Shown here: positions 1-6,909 of the stretch, one piece after another
Layout of the letters: every line of letters starts with the position of its first letter
How positions within the stretch are numbered: position 1 is the stretch's first letter
Origin: Opitutaceae bacterium
GTDB taxonomy: Bacteria; Verrucomicrobiota; Verrucomicrobiae; Opitutales; Opitutaceae
NCBI GenBank assembly: GCA_031266495.1
Contig: JAISAX010000926.1
Coordinates: forward strand, 1 to 7,978
DNA length: 7,978 nucleotides
Direction of reading: 5' to 3'
Position numbers and translations under genes: made by a program
Notes under the pieces: model-generated
The model's database searches: none
Seen by the model: only the letters and a program-made list of their open reading frames with translations
Told to the model about the DNA's origin: nothing

Positions 1-26
1 CCCCCACCCCCAAACCCCGTTTGCCC
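1..26 (-). other. Putative G-quadruplex motif (C-tracts on + strand)
   Basis: Read on the - strand this stretch has four G-tracts of 3, 4, 5 and 5 bases (opposite C24-26, C15-18, C7-11 and C1-5), separated by loops of 5, 3 and 1 bases. That fits the standard G3+N1-7 quadruplex pattern. The same bases contain a small CAAAC/GTTTG hairpin (11-15 with 19-23). The motif lies just upstream of a longer C homopolymer and the lyase gene. The pattern is seen directly; folding in the cell is inference. Confidence 0.55.
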
Positions 27-27
27 G

Positions 28-54
28 CCCCCCCCCCCCCCCCCCCCCCCCCCC
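28..54. repeat. 27-base poly-C tract
   Basis: An uninterrupted run of 27 C on the + strand ends 19 bases before the ATG of the lyase gene. It is not in the coding frame, so length changes would alter promoter or leader spacing and not the protein. Runs this long are prone to slipped-strand change and to sequencing error, so the exact length should not be trusted. Confidence 0.9.
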
Positions 55-64
55 ACACACACAC
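55..64. repeat. (AC)5 dinucleotide repeat
   Basis: Five AC units directly follow the 27-C run and end nine bases before the lyase start codon. Together they form a compound simple-sequence repeat in the leader of that gene. Confidence 0.85.
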
Positions 65-73
65 GATTCTCCC

Positions 74-3010
74 ATGCGCCTGCTCTTCCCCGCACTCGCT
101 CTCCTCGCGCTGTTTCCGTCCCTTGCGTCCGGAGCCACCCTGGCTGCCCGCTGGGATCCCGTCACGCACGAGGCAATCGAAGCCCACGCCGCCGCCAACG
201 CGGACACCTGGCGCCGACATGCGCACGAAGCCAACGTCCTCCCCGGCATCGGGCCTGATGGCCGCGCACGTCTCATGGCCCGTATTCGTTCCACCGATCC
301 CAGGCTTGCCGCCACGCGCAAAAACCTCCTCGCCCGCGCCGGACGTCTCCTCGCCGAACCCATCCCTGATTACATCGCGCCTGCGCAAGCCATCCAACGC
401 ACCAGGGAAACCCTCAACGACGGCGAACAGGAACTCTGGATGCGTCCCCTTGGCGACCAACTCGTCTTTCTCTCCCTGGTCGCCACCATCGAAGACAACC
501 CCGGACGTGACGCCATGCGCGCCCGTCTGCGCGACCTCACGCTGGCCGCCTGCAATTACCCGCAATGGGGCGTCTCCCGCTGGGCCACCAACCTCGACCT
601 TGCCGCCGCCCACCTCGCTCGCGGCATCGCCATCGCCTGGGCCTGGCATCCCGATCTCTGGACGGAGACCGACCGCGCGCTCATCCTCAAAACCATCCGG
701 CGCCGCGTCACTGTCCTCGCCAGTGGCGCGCAAGGCGGCATCTGGTGGAGCGGCGCGTATCAGGAAAACCACAACCATGTTGACATGGCCGCCGTCGGCA
801 TCTGCGGCGCCGCCTTTCTCGACGCCCTCCCCGAACACGCTCCACGCTGGCTTGCCGCCGCGGAACTCAACTTCAACCAGGTCGCCCGCCATGCCTATGC
901 CGACGGCAGCAACCCTGAAGGCGTCCCTTACTGGAGTTACAGCGCCAGCTTCATCCTCCAGTACATCGAAGGTGTAAATGGTATTCTGGATACAGACCGG
1001 TTTTACAACATGCCCTGGCTCCGCGCCATGACCTCCTGGCGTCTGCATTCCTCCACCTCCGGCCTTGGCGGCACTCTCCCCTGGGGCGATGCCCCGGCGC
1101 AGGATTATTACGGCCCCCATCATATCCTCCGCCGCCTTGCCTCCCGCCTCCGCGACACCGATGCGCAATACCTCGCCAGCAATCTTCCTTTCGCGCCACG
1201 CGGCGGACTTGATGTGCTGGCCTGGGACTGGCTCTGGTCTGATCCCGCCGTCCCCGCCACCTCGCCGCACTCACTCGATGCTCACATCCCCGATATCGAC
1301 ATCGTCAACACCCGCAGCGGCTGGACGCCCGCCGACTACCTCCTCTCGCTCAAATCCGGATACACCAACCGCACCCATTCGCACCTCGACGCCGGGGCCA
1401 TCTCCTTCGCCTTTGGCAACGACTGGCTCATCACCACCCCCGGCTATGGAACGGCCAAGGGCATCGACGGCTTCTGGAATGCGGACGGCCCGCGCTGGAC
1501 CTTCTTTTCCAACGCCACCGAGTCGCACAGCACCCTGCTCGTCAACGGGCGCAACCAACGCTTCGATCTCCAGGCCCGCGGAACTACCCGGACATTCCTC
1601 ACCACACCACGAACCATGTGGGCGGAAGTTGACCTTTCGCAGGCCTGCCATGACGTCACCACGGCATGGCGTCGCATTCTCCATCGGCGCGACGACTATG
1701 TGCTCATCCTCGACGACCTGACTCTCGTCACGCCCGACGGCTCCGTGGAGTGGCTCTTGCAAGTGCCGCCTTCCGCCAAACCCGGCGCCAGTGGCGTATC
1801 CGTCGAAGGCGCCGCCGGCTCAATTCTCGTCTCGCCCGTCGGGACGCACTCATTTTCCCCGCGACAGCCCCGAAGCCCCGCGGTCGATGTCCCGGACAAC
1901 CGTCTCAAAACGTATTCAATTTCCAATGGCGGCAAAGCCGGCGGGCGCGTGGAATTCCGCACGCTCATTGCCCCCCGCTTTGCCGGGGAGCAAAAAACCG
2001 CTCTGCAAGCCCGCCGCATTTCCGGCGACCTCGTGCAAATCATGACCGGTGCATGGTCGGATCGCATCCGGTTTAACGCTGCGCGTTCCGCTGACGGCGA
2101 ACCTTCCCTCTGGAACGACGACAACGCCAAAGTTTCCGCAACCGCCCGCCTTTTGGGCACGCGTCATGATAAAAACGACACACTTGCCGGACTTTTCGCC
2201 GTGGACGTCGCCCGGCTAAAAACAGAATTTCTCGAATTCACACCCGTGCGCCGCGCCGCTGTTGTTACGCTGGATCAAGTTGGAAGCGATCTTTGGCAAC
2301 TCGACGTTCAATATCCGGCGACGACTGGCAAAGATACGCCTGCTCCGGAGATTTCCCTGTCCCGTGAAGACTGGCGCGCGACGCCATTGCCTGTGTCATC
2401 TACCGGTCACTACACATGGCTCCTTGGCCGCGGGCGACCTGATCCCGATGCCCATGCTCGCTGGCAAGCCGCACTCTTCCCCAATCGCAACCTGCCCGAC
2501 ATTCCCGTGCGAGCGCCTGTCGCCGCCGACGTCGCGGCGGCATTCTCACCCGTGCCGTCGCGAACAACCGTTCGCATGGAAGCCGAGGATTTTTTGACGG
2601 AAACAGGCGGGCACGTTGACAAACTGAAAAAACCTGGCGCCAGCGCAGGTCTGGCCGTGCGCGGTTTTGGCAATGGAACCCCCGCCCACTCGCTTGCGTG
2701 GAAAATCAAAGTTCCACGCACCGGCATCTGGCAACTCTCCCTGCGTTACTGCACAGCGGAGGACGGCGTTGCCCTGGCGCTCCTCATTGACGGAGCAGCG
2801 CCCTCCGAAGCCGCCCGCACCATTCCGCTGCCTGTCACAGGAGGCTGGTCGGTCGATACCGACAACTGGGCATCCGCAGTGCTGGCCACGATTCCGCTCA
2901 CCACAGGCGAACACGAAATCCGTCTTTGCCGTCCCACGGGAGCACTCAACCTTGATTTACTCGAACTCCACGCGCCGCAACCCGCAGCATCCGGCATCAT
3001 TTACCAATGA
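74..3010 (+). CDS. Secreted heparinase II/III-family polysaccharide lyase with C-terminal carbohydrate-binding-like domain
   Basis: This 978-residue protein likely cleaves a uronic-acid-containing polysaccharide by beta-elimination outside the cytoplasm. Residues 1-21 form a signal peptide (hydrophobic core, cleavage near SGA|T). An alpha-helical toroid-like region follows, with ENHNHVD at 231-237 and EGVPYWSY at 282-289. These resemble the Asn/His and Tyr active-site segments of heparinase II/III enzymes. The beta-rich heparinase domain then shows THSHLDAG (434-441) and ESHST (483-487), candidate catalytic or metal-binding histidines. From about residue 833 (VRMEAEDF) to 970 (LNLDLLEL) is a beta-sandwich resembling CBM6/CBM35 modules. 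The ATG at 74 is chosen because it begins directly at the signal peptide; no Shine-Dalgarno is visible and C27 plus (AC)5 lie just upstream. It converges with the beta-helix gene. The fold assignment is fairly firm. The substrate (alginate, heparinoid, pectin-like or other) is unknown. Confidence 0.87.
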   Translation: MRLLFPALALLALFPSLASGATLAARWDPVTHEAIEAHAAANADTWRRHAHEANVLPGIGPDGRARLMARIRSTDPRLAATRKNLLARAGRLLAEPIPDYIAPAQAIQRTRETLNDGEQELWMRPLGDQLVFLSLVATIEDNPGRDAMRARLRDLTLAACNYPQWGVSRWATNLDLAAAHLARGIAIAWAWHPDLWTETDRALILKTIRRRVTVLASGAQGGIWWSGAYQENHNHVDMAAVGICGAAFLDALPEHAPRWLAAAELNFNQVARHAYADGSNPEGVPYWSYSASFILQYIEGVNGILDTDRFYNMPWLRAMTSWRLHSSTSGLGGTLPWGDAPAQDYYGPHHILRRLASRLRDTDAQYLASNLPFAPRGGLDVLAWDWLWSDPAVPATSPHSLDAHIPDIDIVNTRSGWTPADYLLSLKSGYTNRTHSHLDAGAISFAFGNDWLITTPGYGTAKGIDGFWNADGPRWTFFSNATESHSTLLVNGRNQRFDLQARGTTRTFLTTPRTMWAEVDLSQACHDVTTAWRRILHRRDDYVLILDDLTLVTPDGSVEWLLQVPPSAKPGASGVSVEGAAGSILVSPVGTHSFSPRQPRSPAVDVPDNRLKTYSISNGGKAGGRVEFRTLIAPRFAGEQKTALQARRISGDLVQIMTGAWSDRIRFNAARSADGEPSLWNDDNAKVSATARLLGTRHDKNDTLAGLFAVDVARLKTEFLEFTPVRRAAVVTLDQVGSDLWQLDVQYPATTGKDTPAPEISLSREDWRATPLPVSSTGHYTWLLGRGRPDPDAHARWQAALFPNRNLPDIPVRAPVAADVAAAFSPVPSRTTVRMEAEDFLTETGGHVDKLKKPGASAGLAVRGFGNGTPAHSLAWKIKVPRTGIWQLSLRYCTAEDGVALALLIDGAAPSEAARTIPLPVTGGWSVDTDNWASAVLATIPLTTGEHEIRLCRPTGALNLDLLELHAPQPAASGIIYQ

Positions 3011-3024
3011 ATACAGCCATCCCT

Positions 3025-3054
3025 GGCAACAATCTTGCCTTCTTCGGTTAAGGC
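3025..3054 (+). terminator. Weak overlapping hairpins after the lyase gene
   Basis: Two mutually exclusive 5-bp stems lie just past the lyase stop: GGCAA/TTGCC (3025-3029 with 3035-3039) and GCCTT/AAGGC (3037-3041 with 3050-3054). The first is followed by a short pyrimidine stretch, TTCTTC. They are the best terminator candidates in the convergent gap, but the stems are short and no real U-tract follows. The rest of the 127-base gap has no open frame of note. Confidence 0.25.
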
Positions 3055-3106
3055 TCTTCAGAAATATCAAAAGTAAAGATTTGCCCTGACCCCTTGCGGC
3101 TTGTTT

Positions 3107-3125
3107 CCCCCCCCCCCTTTTTTTT
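3107..3125. repeat. C11T8 double homopolymer in convergent gap
   Basis: Eleven C followed directly by eight T on the + strand lie between the convergent lyase and beta-helix genes, ending 12 bases from the stop codon of the - strand gene. A weak CGGCT/AGCCG pairing (3097-3101 with 3132-3136) would place the whole tract in a loop. There is no strong hairpin in front of the T run, so it is not a standard intrinsic terminator on the + strand. Confidence 0.85.
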
Positions 3126-3137
3126 GCCACCAGCCGG

Positions 3138-4901
3138 TTATGGTCGTCCGCCGCCCGTGCGCCGTGCGAGCTGGTCGAGGTACAGGGAGCGCGGCTTCAG
3201 CGTGTCGCCGCGCCCGGCGCCCTCGACCAGCACGCGGTTTTCCCGGTCCGCCGACCACGCCGCCACCTTGTTCGCCGGACCTCGCGTACCGATGATTGTG
3301 ATATCGCGTAGCTGTTTTACCAGTACGAGCGTCTGCTTGCGCGTCCATGGTTTCTCTTTCGCGTCGGGGCCGACGCCGAGCGTGACCTCGGCGGAGGGGT
3401 AACGCAGCCCGTGCAGGTTCCAGAATACCGACTGCGTGGTGCTCGCCCCGTGCGCCGGCGTGCCGCCCCACGGGCGGTAGGTGGCCTCGAACGCGTCGCC
3501 GTCGCAGGTGACGTTGTCGATGAGATTGGCGGCGGAAAGAAACATGTGGAAATCGGAAAACAGCAGGCCGTCCTTCGCCACGCTGTCGTGGATCACGTTG
3601 CCGCTGCTCGTCATCGTGCCAAAATCGTAGTTGTGCCGCCCGCCCTCGGCATGACAGCGGACAACGAGATTTTCGCTGCCGTGCAAGGTAAACATATAGC
3701 CGTTACCGCCGCCTCCGCGATACTGCGGAAACCGGAAATCGCACGCCTCCACGGTGACGTGCCGTCCGCGTCCGATGCGCACGCCGTTGGAGAGCAGGTG
3801 CACGCGCGGGTCGTTGCCTTCCGGGGCATACGAGTGCACGTGTCGCAGCCAGCCGTTTTCCACGGAGGCAAAGACGACCGCGTGGGACTGGTGCACATCC
3901 CAGGCCGGCGTGCCGGATTTGCCGAAGTCGTTTTCCTGATACCCGCGTCCGTCGCCCGTGCCGGGGTGCTGCCTCATGCCGATGGCCAGATCCTCGACGC
4001 CGGTTTCTTCAATGACGCCTGGCGGGGACTTCTGCACGCGGGCGTTGTCGGCCACGAGCAGCGGCAGGCGCGTGGGCACATCCAGGACCAGTTCGTCGCC
4101 TTCCACCGCGACCACCTTGCGGATGTAGAGCAGCGTGAGCCGGTGGCTCTTGCTTTTGGGAACCTTGCCGTCGCCGGTCGGGCCGGCGATGTCCCATTTG
4201 CCCGTCATGCCGAGCGATGCGATGAAGCGCGGGGTGGGATCGATACGCAGGACGATGCGCTCGCCGGACGCGAATTTTTGCGGATCGCGCACCGGCACGC
4301 GCAGCGATGGTCCGGCCAGATCGCGCACGAGCGGACTGGACGAGCCTGCCGACGTTCCGCCGAACCACCAGATGTCTTTCGGCGGACTGATCCGCACCAC
4401 GTGCTTCTCGCGCATTTGCCAGGTGTCGTTGCGCAAAAACGTCCGTTCCGGTCCGGCGCCGCGCAGTACGGTATTGGAATACCGGATATGGAGGGCGGCG
4501 CCGGCGCCTTCCGGAGGAGCCACGCGATAGGTGCCGGCGGGGAGAAACACCACGCCGCCGCCCGCCTCGCCCGCGGCGTCGAGCGCGGACTGGATGGCCG
4601 CGGTGGAATCCCGCGTGCCCGCCGGATCGGCTCCGTAGGGCGGTTGCGTGGCGTCGATCACGTTGATCGGGCGTCCGGTTTTTCCGGTTGCCGGAGCGGG
4701 AACCGGTTCCTCGCCGCGGTGGTAGCCGGCATACGAGAAATCGTGCAGAAACCGTCCCTCGCTGTCGACGAAGCCGGGCGTCCAGTTTTCCGGATACAGC
4801 GAGGAGCGCCATGCAGGCGCGGCGGTGGCTGCGGATACGGACGCCACGAGCACGGGAAGCAGTGCGGCGGCGAGAAAGCATGTGGTCGAGGCGGTATTCA
4901 T
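3138..4901 (-). CDS. Secreted right-handed beta-helix protein, pectate-lyase-3/GH28-related type
   Basis: This 587-residue protein has a signal peptide (about 1-24, cleavage near VSA|A). A conserved-looking N-terminal segment follows, LYPENWTPGF at 35-44 and FLHDFSYAGYH at 51-61. The opening of a pectate-lyase-3 beta-helix comes next (about 79-127: NVIDATQPPYGADP, then AAIQSALDAAGEAGGGVVFLPAGTY read in pieces), where the glycine run and FLPAGTY are the family hallmark. The central part (about 390-480) is rich in His, Asn and Gly turns, including LHGSEN and GRHNYDFGT, as expected of stacked coils. The C terminus (SLYLDQLARR) resembles DUF4955-type proteins. The start at 4901 is preferred over an in-frame ATG at 4991 because the longer form would bury the signal peptide behind 30 hydrophilic residues. 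Likely role: lyase, hydrolase or binding protein for an acidic glycan in the periplasm or outside the cell. No catalytic residues can be assigned with confidence. Confidence 0.85.
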   Translation of the reverse strand: MNTASTTCFLAAALLPVLVASVSAATAAPAWRSSLYPENWTPGFVDSEGRFLHDFSYAGYHRGEEPVPAPATGKTGRPINVIDATQPPYGADPAGTRDSTAAIQSALDAAGEAGGGVVFLPAGTYRVAPPEGAGAALHIRYSNTVLRGAGPERTFLRNDTWQMREKHVVRISPPKDIWWFGGTSAGSSSPLVRDLAGPSLRVPVRDPQKFASGERIVLRIDPTPRFIASLGMTGKWDIAGPTGDGKVPKSKSHRLTLLYIRKVVAVEGDELVLDVPTRLPLLVADNARVQKSPPGVIEETGVEDLAIGMRQHPGTGDGRGYQENDFGKSGTPAWDVHQSHAVVFASVENGWLRHVHSYAPEGNDPRVHLLSNGVRIGRGRHVTVEACDFRFPQYRGGGGNGYMFTLHGSENLVVRCHAEGGRHNYDFGTMTSSGNVIHDSVAKDGLLFSDFHMFLSAANLIDNVTCDGDAFEATYRPWGGTPAHGASTTQSVFWNLHGLRYPSAEVTLGVGPDAKEKPWTRKQTLVLVKQLRDITIIGTRGPANKVAAWSADRENRVLVEGAGRGDTLKPRSLYLDQLARRTGGGRP

Positions 4902-5016
4902 GAAGGTGGTACGGATATGATTCGGAGTGCGGAGGCCCATGCGGGGCAAACGAACACCGTCCTGTCTGGCGAACATTTTCCGGCAATCCAAGCCGGCGCC
5001 GCTTCAAACTGTTGAT

Positions 5017-5090
5017 CCGGGAGGTAACTCAAAGAGAGGTCAACGCAGAGCGTGAGCGGCGGTAGGGGCGCCGCTCTGTGTTACTCCCGG
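5017..5090. other. Long bulged hairpin with alternative inner stems
   Basis: CCGGGAGGTAAC (5017-5028) pairs with GTTACTCCCGG (5080-5090) as 11 base pairs with one bulged G. GAT/ATC outside it (5014-5016 with 5093-5095) can extend the stem. Two competing inner stems are possible: GAGCGGC/GCCGCTC (5054-5060 with 5070-5076) and CAGAGCG/CGCTCTG (5046-5052 with 5072-5078, extendable with one G-T pair). The structure can form in RNA from either strand. No T-tract follows, so it is not an obvious terminator. It could be a structured leader or a palindromic repeat unit. Confidence 0.5.
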
Positions 5091-5101
5091 TGATCCGCGC
5101 A

Positions 5102-5115
5102 GGGGGGGGGGGGGG
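5102..5115. repeat. 14-base poly-G tract in the divergent region
   Basis: An uninterrupted run of 14 G on the + strand lies between the hairpin and the right-hand 12-bp repeat, 72 bases before the prepilin-like gene. It is in non-coding DNA, where length changes could alter promoter geometry or leader structure for one or both divergent genes. Confidence 0.88.
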
Positions 5116-5187
5116 AGCGGTGCGGTTTCAACAGTTTGACAGAACTGGCGCTTTTGCGACGGCGCCCCGTGTGACAAGAACATTTCC

Positions 5188-5934
5188 ATGAATTCCCCGA
5201 TTTTTCCATTCCATGCCTCTTTCCATTCCCGGTCCATTGCAAGCAGGCGGGCGTTCACGCTCGTGGAGTTGCTGGCGGTGATCGCGATCATCGGCGTTCT
5301 GGCCGCGATCATTCTTCCGGTGGTCAACCGCGTGCGCAAGGCCGCGCGCAGCGCCGTTTGCATCAAAAACCTCCAGAATATCGGCGTGGCCTTCCAGCTC
5401 TATGCGGCGGACAACCGGGATCTTTTTCCCGCACCCCGTTTTCGTTCGGACTCGGTGCCGGTCGCGGAAAAAAACCGGAGCGAGAAAAACTGGAACGTGG
5501 AAATCGCCCCGTATCTGGCGCGCAGCGTGGCCACATTCAGCAAGCTCTCCACGGGTGCCGACACGTACGCCTTTTGCCCGGAATATGTCCTGCTCTACAA
5601 AAACCATCCCAAGTTTGGCGACGGTGGAAGCACGGGCGGATACGGAATGTGCACGCGTATCAACGGCAGCACGACAGACAATTATGACCGTCGTTTCGCC
5701 CATGCCCGCATAAACGTCCCGAGTTGTTCCATTCTCGTCGCGGACAGTGACCGCTACTTTTTTAACGTCACGTCCTCCGGGTGGGCGAAAAACACGGAGG
5801 AGGACAAACCTGGCGAGTACACCTCGTGTTCTCCGGAACGCCACGGAACCCGGGCGAACTACCTTTTCGCTGATGGTCATGTCAAATCACTGGCCCCCGA
5901 CACCGCCCTTGCCTCCTACATCACCCAATACTGA
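5188..5934 (+). CDS. Prepilin-like protein with N-terminal methylation motif and H-X9-DG motif (type II secretion pseudopilin family)
   Basis: This 248-residue protein has a type IV prepilin leader. The basic stretch SRR is followed by A22|F23, with FTLVELLAVIAIIGVLAAII at 23-42; E27 is the conserved +5 glutamate and the rest is the hydrophobic spine helix. A prepilin peptidase would cut before F23 and methylate it. The globular domain ends in H219-X9-D229-G230 (YLFADGHVKSL), the H-X9-DG signature of large prepilin-like families in Planctomycetes and Verrucomicrobia. The start ATG at 5188 gives a 22-residue leader, longer than the minimum but plausible, and has no Shine-Dalgarno. Probable role: minor pseudopilin or envelope-anchored surface protein. 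No secretion ATPase, prepilin peptidase or secretin gene is nearby, so it is not part of a complete local secretion operon. It is the first gene of the + strand cluster, downstream of the structured divergent region. Confidence 0.9.
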   Translation: MNSPIFPFHASFHSRSIASRRAFTLVELLAVIAIIGVLAAIILPVVNRVRKAARSAVCIKNLQNIGVAFQLYAADNRDLFPAPRFRSDSVPVAEKNRSEKNWNVEIAPYLARSVATFSKLSTGADTYAFCPEYVLLYKNHPKFGDGGSTGGYGMCTRINGSTTDNYDRRFAHARINVPSCSILVADSDRYFFNVTSSGWAKNTEEDKPGEYTSCSPERHGTRANYLFADGHVKSLAPDTALASYITQY

Positions 5935-6010
5935 GCCGTCCCCGCCACCGCGCTCCTGCCTGCCAGGCGCTTCACCCATTCCCTTTCCCGCCTATTTTTT
6001 CTGCATCCCC
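5935..6010 (+). other. Short intra-cluster gap without clear signals
   Basis: These 76 bases separate the prepilin-like and deacetylase-like genes. A 4-bp GCCT/AGGC hairpin (5958-5961 with 5965-5968) and a T6 run (5995-6000) are present, but they are 26 bases apart and do not make an intrinsic terminator. Read-through transcription is plausible. The stretch before the next ATG is pyrimidine-rich. Confidence 0.4.
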
Positions 6011-6886
6011 ATGCATCTTCGCCATCATCTCCTCCGCCTGACCGCCGCCCTGCCCGCGCTCCTTTTCCTGGCCGCCCTGCCACTCCGGAGCCAGCCGGCG
6101 GCCAACAACGCCGACCGGCGGCCGGGCGCGGCGGCGGACGAGCCTGTCATGGTCGTTCTCAAACTCGACGACCTGCGAACCAGCCCGAGCGGCTGGCTTT
6201 CCGAGCGCTGGCGCCGGCTGGCGTCCTTTGCGCAGGAGCGGCGGCTCAGGTATTCCATCGGCGTTATTGCCAGTTCGCTTGAAGGCGCCAAACCGCCCTA
6301 CCGGAAATGGCTCGACGGGGTAAAGGCGAGCGGGCTTGCCGAATTCTGGTGCCATGCCTGGGACCACAAAACCTGGACCGACACCGAAGGCGTGGAACGT
6401 CCGGAATTTTGCGGACGCGATTACGACGAACAAAAAAAACGCCTTGCCGACGCCCAGGCGCAGGCGGTCGCGGTCCTGGGCGCGCCCTTCGCCGTGTTCG
6501 GACCTCCCGGCGGCGGCAAATCGTCCACCTTCGACGCCACCACCCTGCGCGTCATTTCCGATGACCCGCACATGCGCGGCATCCTGTATCCGAAACCTCT
6601 TGACGACGCCGGACGCGCGCTCGAAGCCGCCGGCAAGATCACCGTCCTCGACCGGGTCTGGCGCATCAACATCGAACGTCCGCTCTTTCTCCCCAACTCC
6701 ACGTACCTTGCCGCCAACTGGAAGGCTGCGGCGGCCAAACGCCGCTACGTCATCCTCCAGGGGCATCCCAACCATTGGGACGACGCCCGCTGGGCCGAAT
6801 TCGTCAAGATCGTAGATTTCCTCGCCGCCGAAAACGTCCGCTTTGTCACACCGTCCGAACTGATCGCCACGCTCGCCGGAAAATAA
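6011..6886 (+). CDS. Secreted polysaccharide-deacetylase-like (NodB-fold) protein
   Basis: This 291-residue protein has a signal peptide (about 1-30; LPALLFLAALPL core). Its catalytic layout resembles carbohydrate esterase family 4: KLDDL with D53-D54 (motif 1, base and metal ligand), CHAWDH with H115 and H119 (motif 2 metal histidines), FGPPGG at 163-168 in the position of motif 3 (normally RxPYG), and LQGHPNHW with H252 (the LxxH-type motif). The motif 3 arginine is missing, so it is a divergent member; activity on acetylated glycans is inferred, not shown. The ATG at 6011 begins the signal peptide, whereas the open frame reaches back to 5747 inside the prepilin-like gene without a better start. 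The PEP-CTERM gene starts 23 bases after its stop, which suggests co-transcription. A run of eight A inside codons for QKK (6432-6439) is a spot where sequencing or slippage errors could occur. Confidence 0.8.
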   Translation: MHLRHHLLRLTAALPALLFLAALPLRSQPAANNADRRPGAAADEPVMVVLKLDDLRTSPSGWLSERWRRLASFAQERRLRYSIGVIASSLEGAKPPYRKWLDGVKASGLAEFWCHAWDHKTWTDTEGVERPEFCGRDYDEQKKRLADAQAQAVAVLGAPFAVFGPPGGGKSSTFDATTLRVISDDPHMRGILYPKPLDDAGRALEAAGKITVLDRVWRINIERPLFLPNSTYLAANWKAAAAKRRYVILQGHPNHWDDARWAEFVKIVDFLAAENVRFVTPSELIATLAGK

Positions 6887-6909
6887 ACCCGCAACCTCCC
6901 GATACGGCC

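Larger units (their letters stand above)
5004..5139. promoter_or_regulatory. Perfect 12-bp inverted repeat bounding the divergent control region
   Basis: TCAAACTGTTGA at 5004-5015 is the exact reverse complement of TCAACAGTTTGA at 5128-5139. Read toward each gene, the same 12-mer faces the beta-helix gene (102 bases before its ATG) and the prepilin-like gene (48 bases before its ATG). Each copy also has TCAA-N4-TTGA partial dyad symmetry, as expected of an operator half-site pair. On the + strand the right copy overlaps a TTGACA (5136-5141), but no good -10 box lies 16-18 bases on. It could be a shared operator for the divergent genes, or the terminal inverted repeats of a 136-bp MITE-like element. 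No target-site duplication is visible. Confidence 0.5.

Noticed and set aside
21..977. 318-codon proline/serine-rich frame overlapping the start of the lyase gene
   Set aside because: It begins by translating the poly-C run as prolines and overlaps the lyase gene in another frame; it shows no domain and has frameshifted-shadow composition.
4902..4991. Upstream in-frame ATG at 4991 as start of the beta-helix gene
   Set aside because: It would put 30 mostly hydrophilic residues before a clear signal peptide; the ATG at 4901 starts exactly at that peptide.
3411..5015. 534-codon open frame on the + strand antisense to the beta-helix gene
   Set aside because: Long antisense frames are common in GC-rich genes. 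The - strand frame has a signal peptide and clear beta-helix motifs, while this one has no recognisable domain and biased, low-complexity composition.
5052..5093. Possible 13-residue leader peptide starting at GTG 5052 after a GGGAGG
   Set aside because: The GGGAGG (5019-5024) is too far from the GTG, the peptide has no regulatory codon run, and the bases are better explained by the hairpin.
5136..5164. TTGACA as a sigma-70 promoter for the prepilin-like gene
   Set aside because: The -35 match is perfect, but 16-18 bases downstream reads GACGGC-like sequence, unlike TATAAT, so a promoter cannot be called from it.
5128..5880. 250-codon - strand frame opposite the prepilin-like gene
   Set aside because: The + strand protein has an exact prepilin motif and H-X9-DG, so the opposite frame is a shadow.
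6500..6523. GPPGGGKS in the deacetylase-like protein matches the Walker A P-loop pattern GxxxxGKS
   Set aside because: It falls where motif 3 of the deacetylase fold is expected, the protein is secreted, and no Walker B or other NTPase motif is present; the match is most likely chance.
5972..6775. 267-codon - strand frame opposite the deacetylase-like gene
   Set aside because: It has no recognisable motif, and the + strand protein carries ordered CE4-like motifs and a signal peptide.
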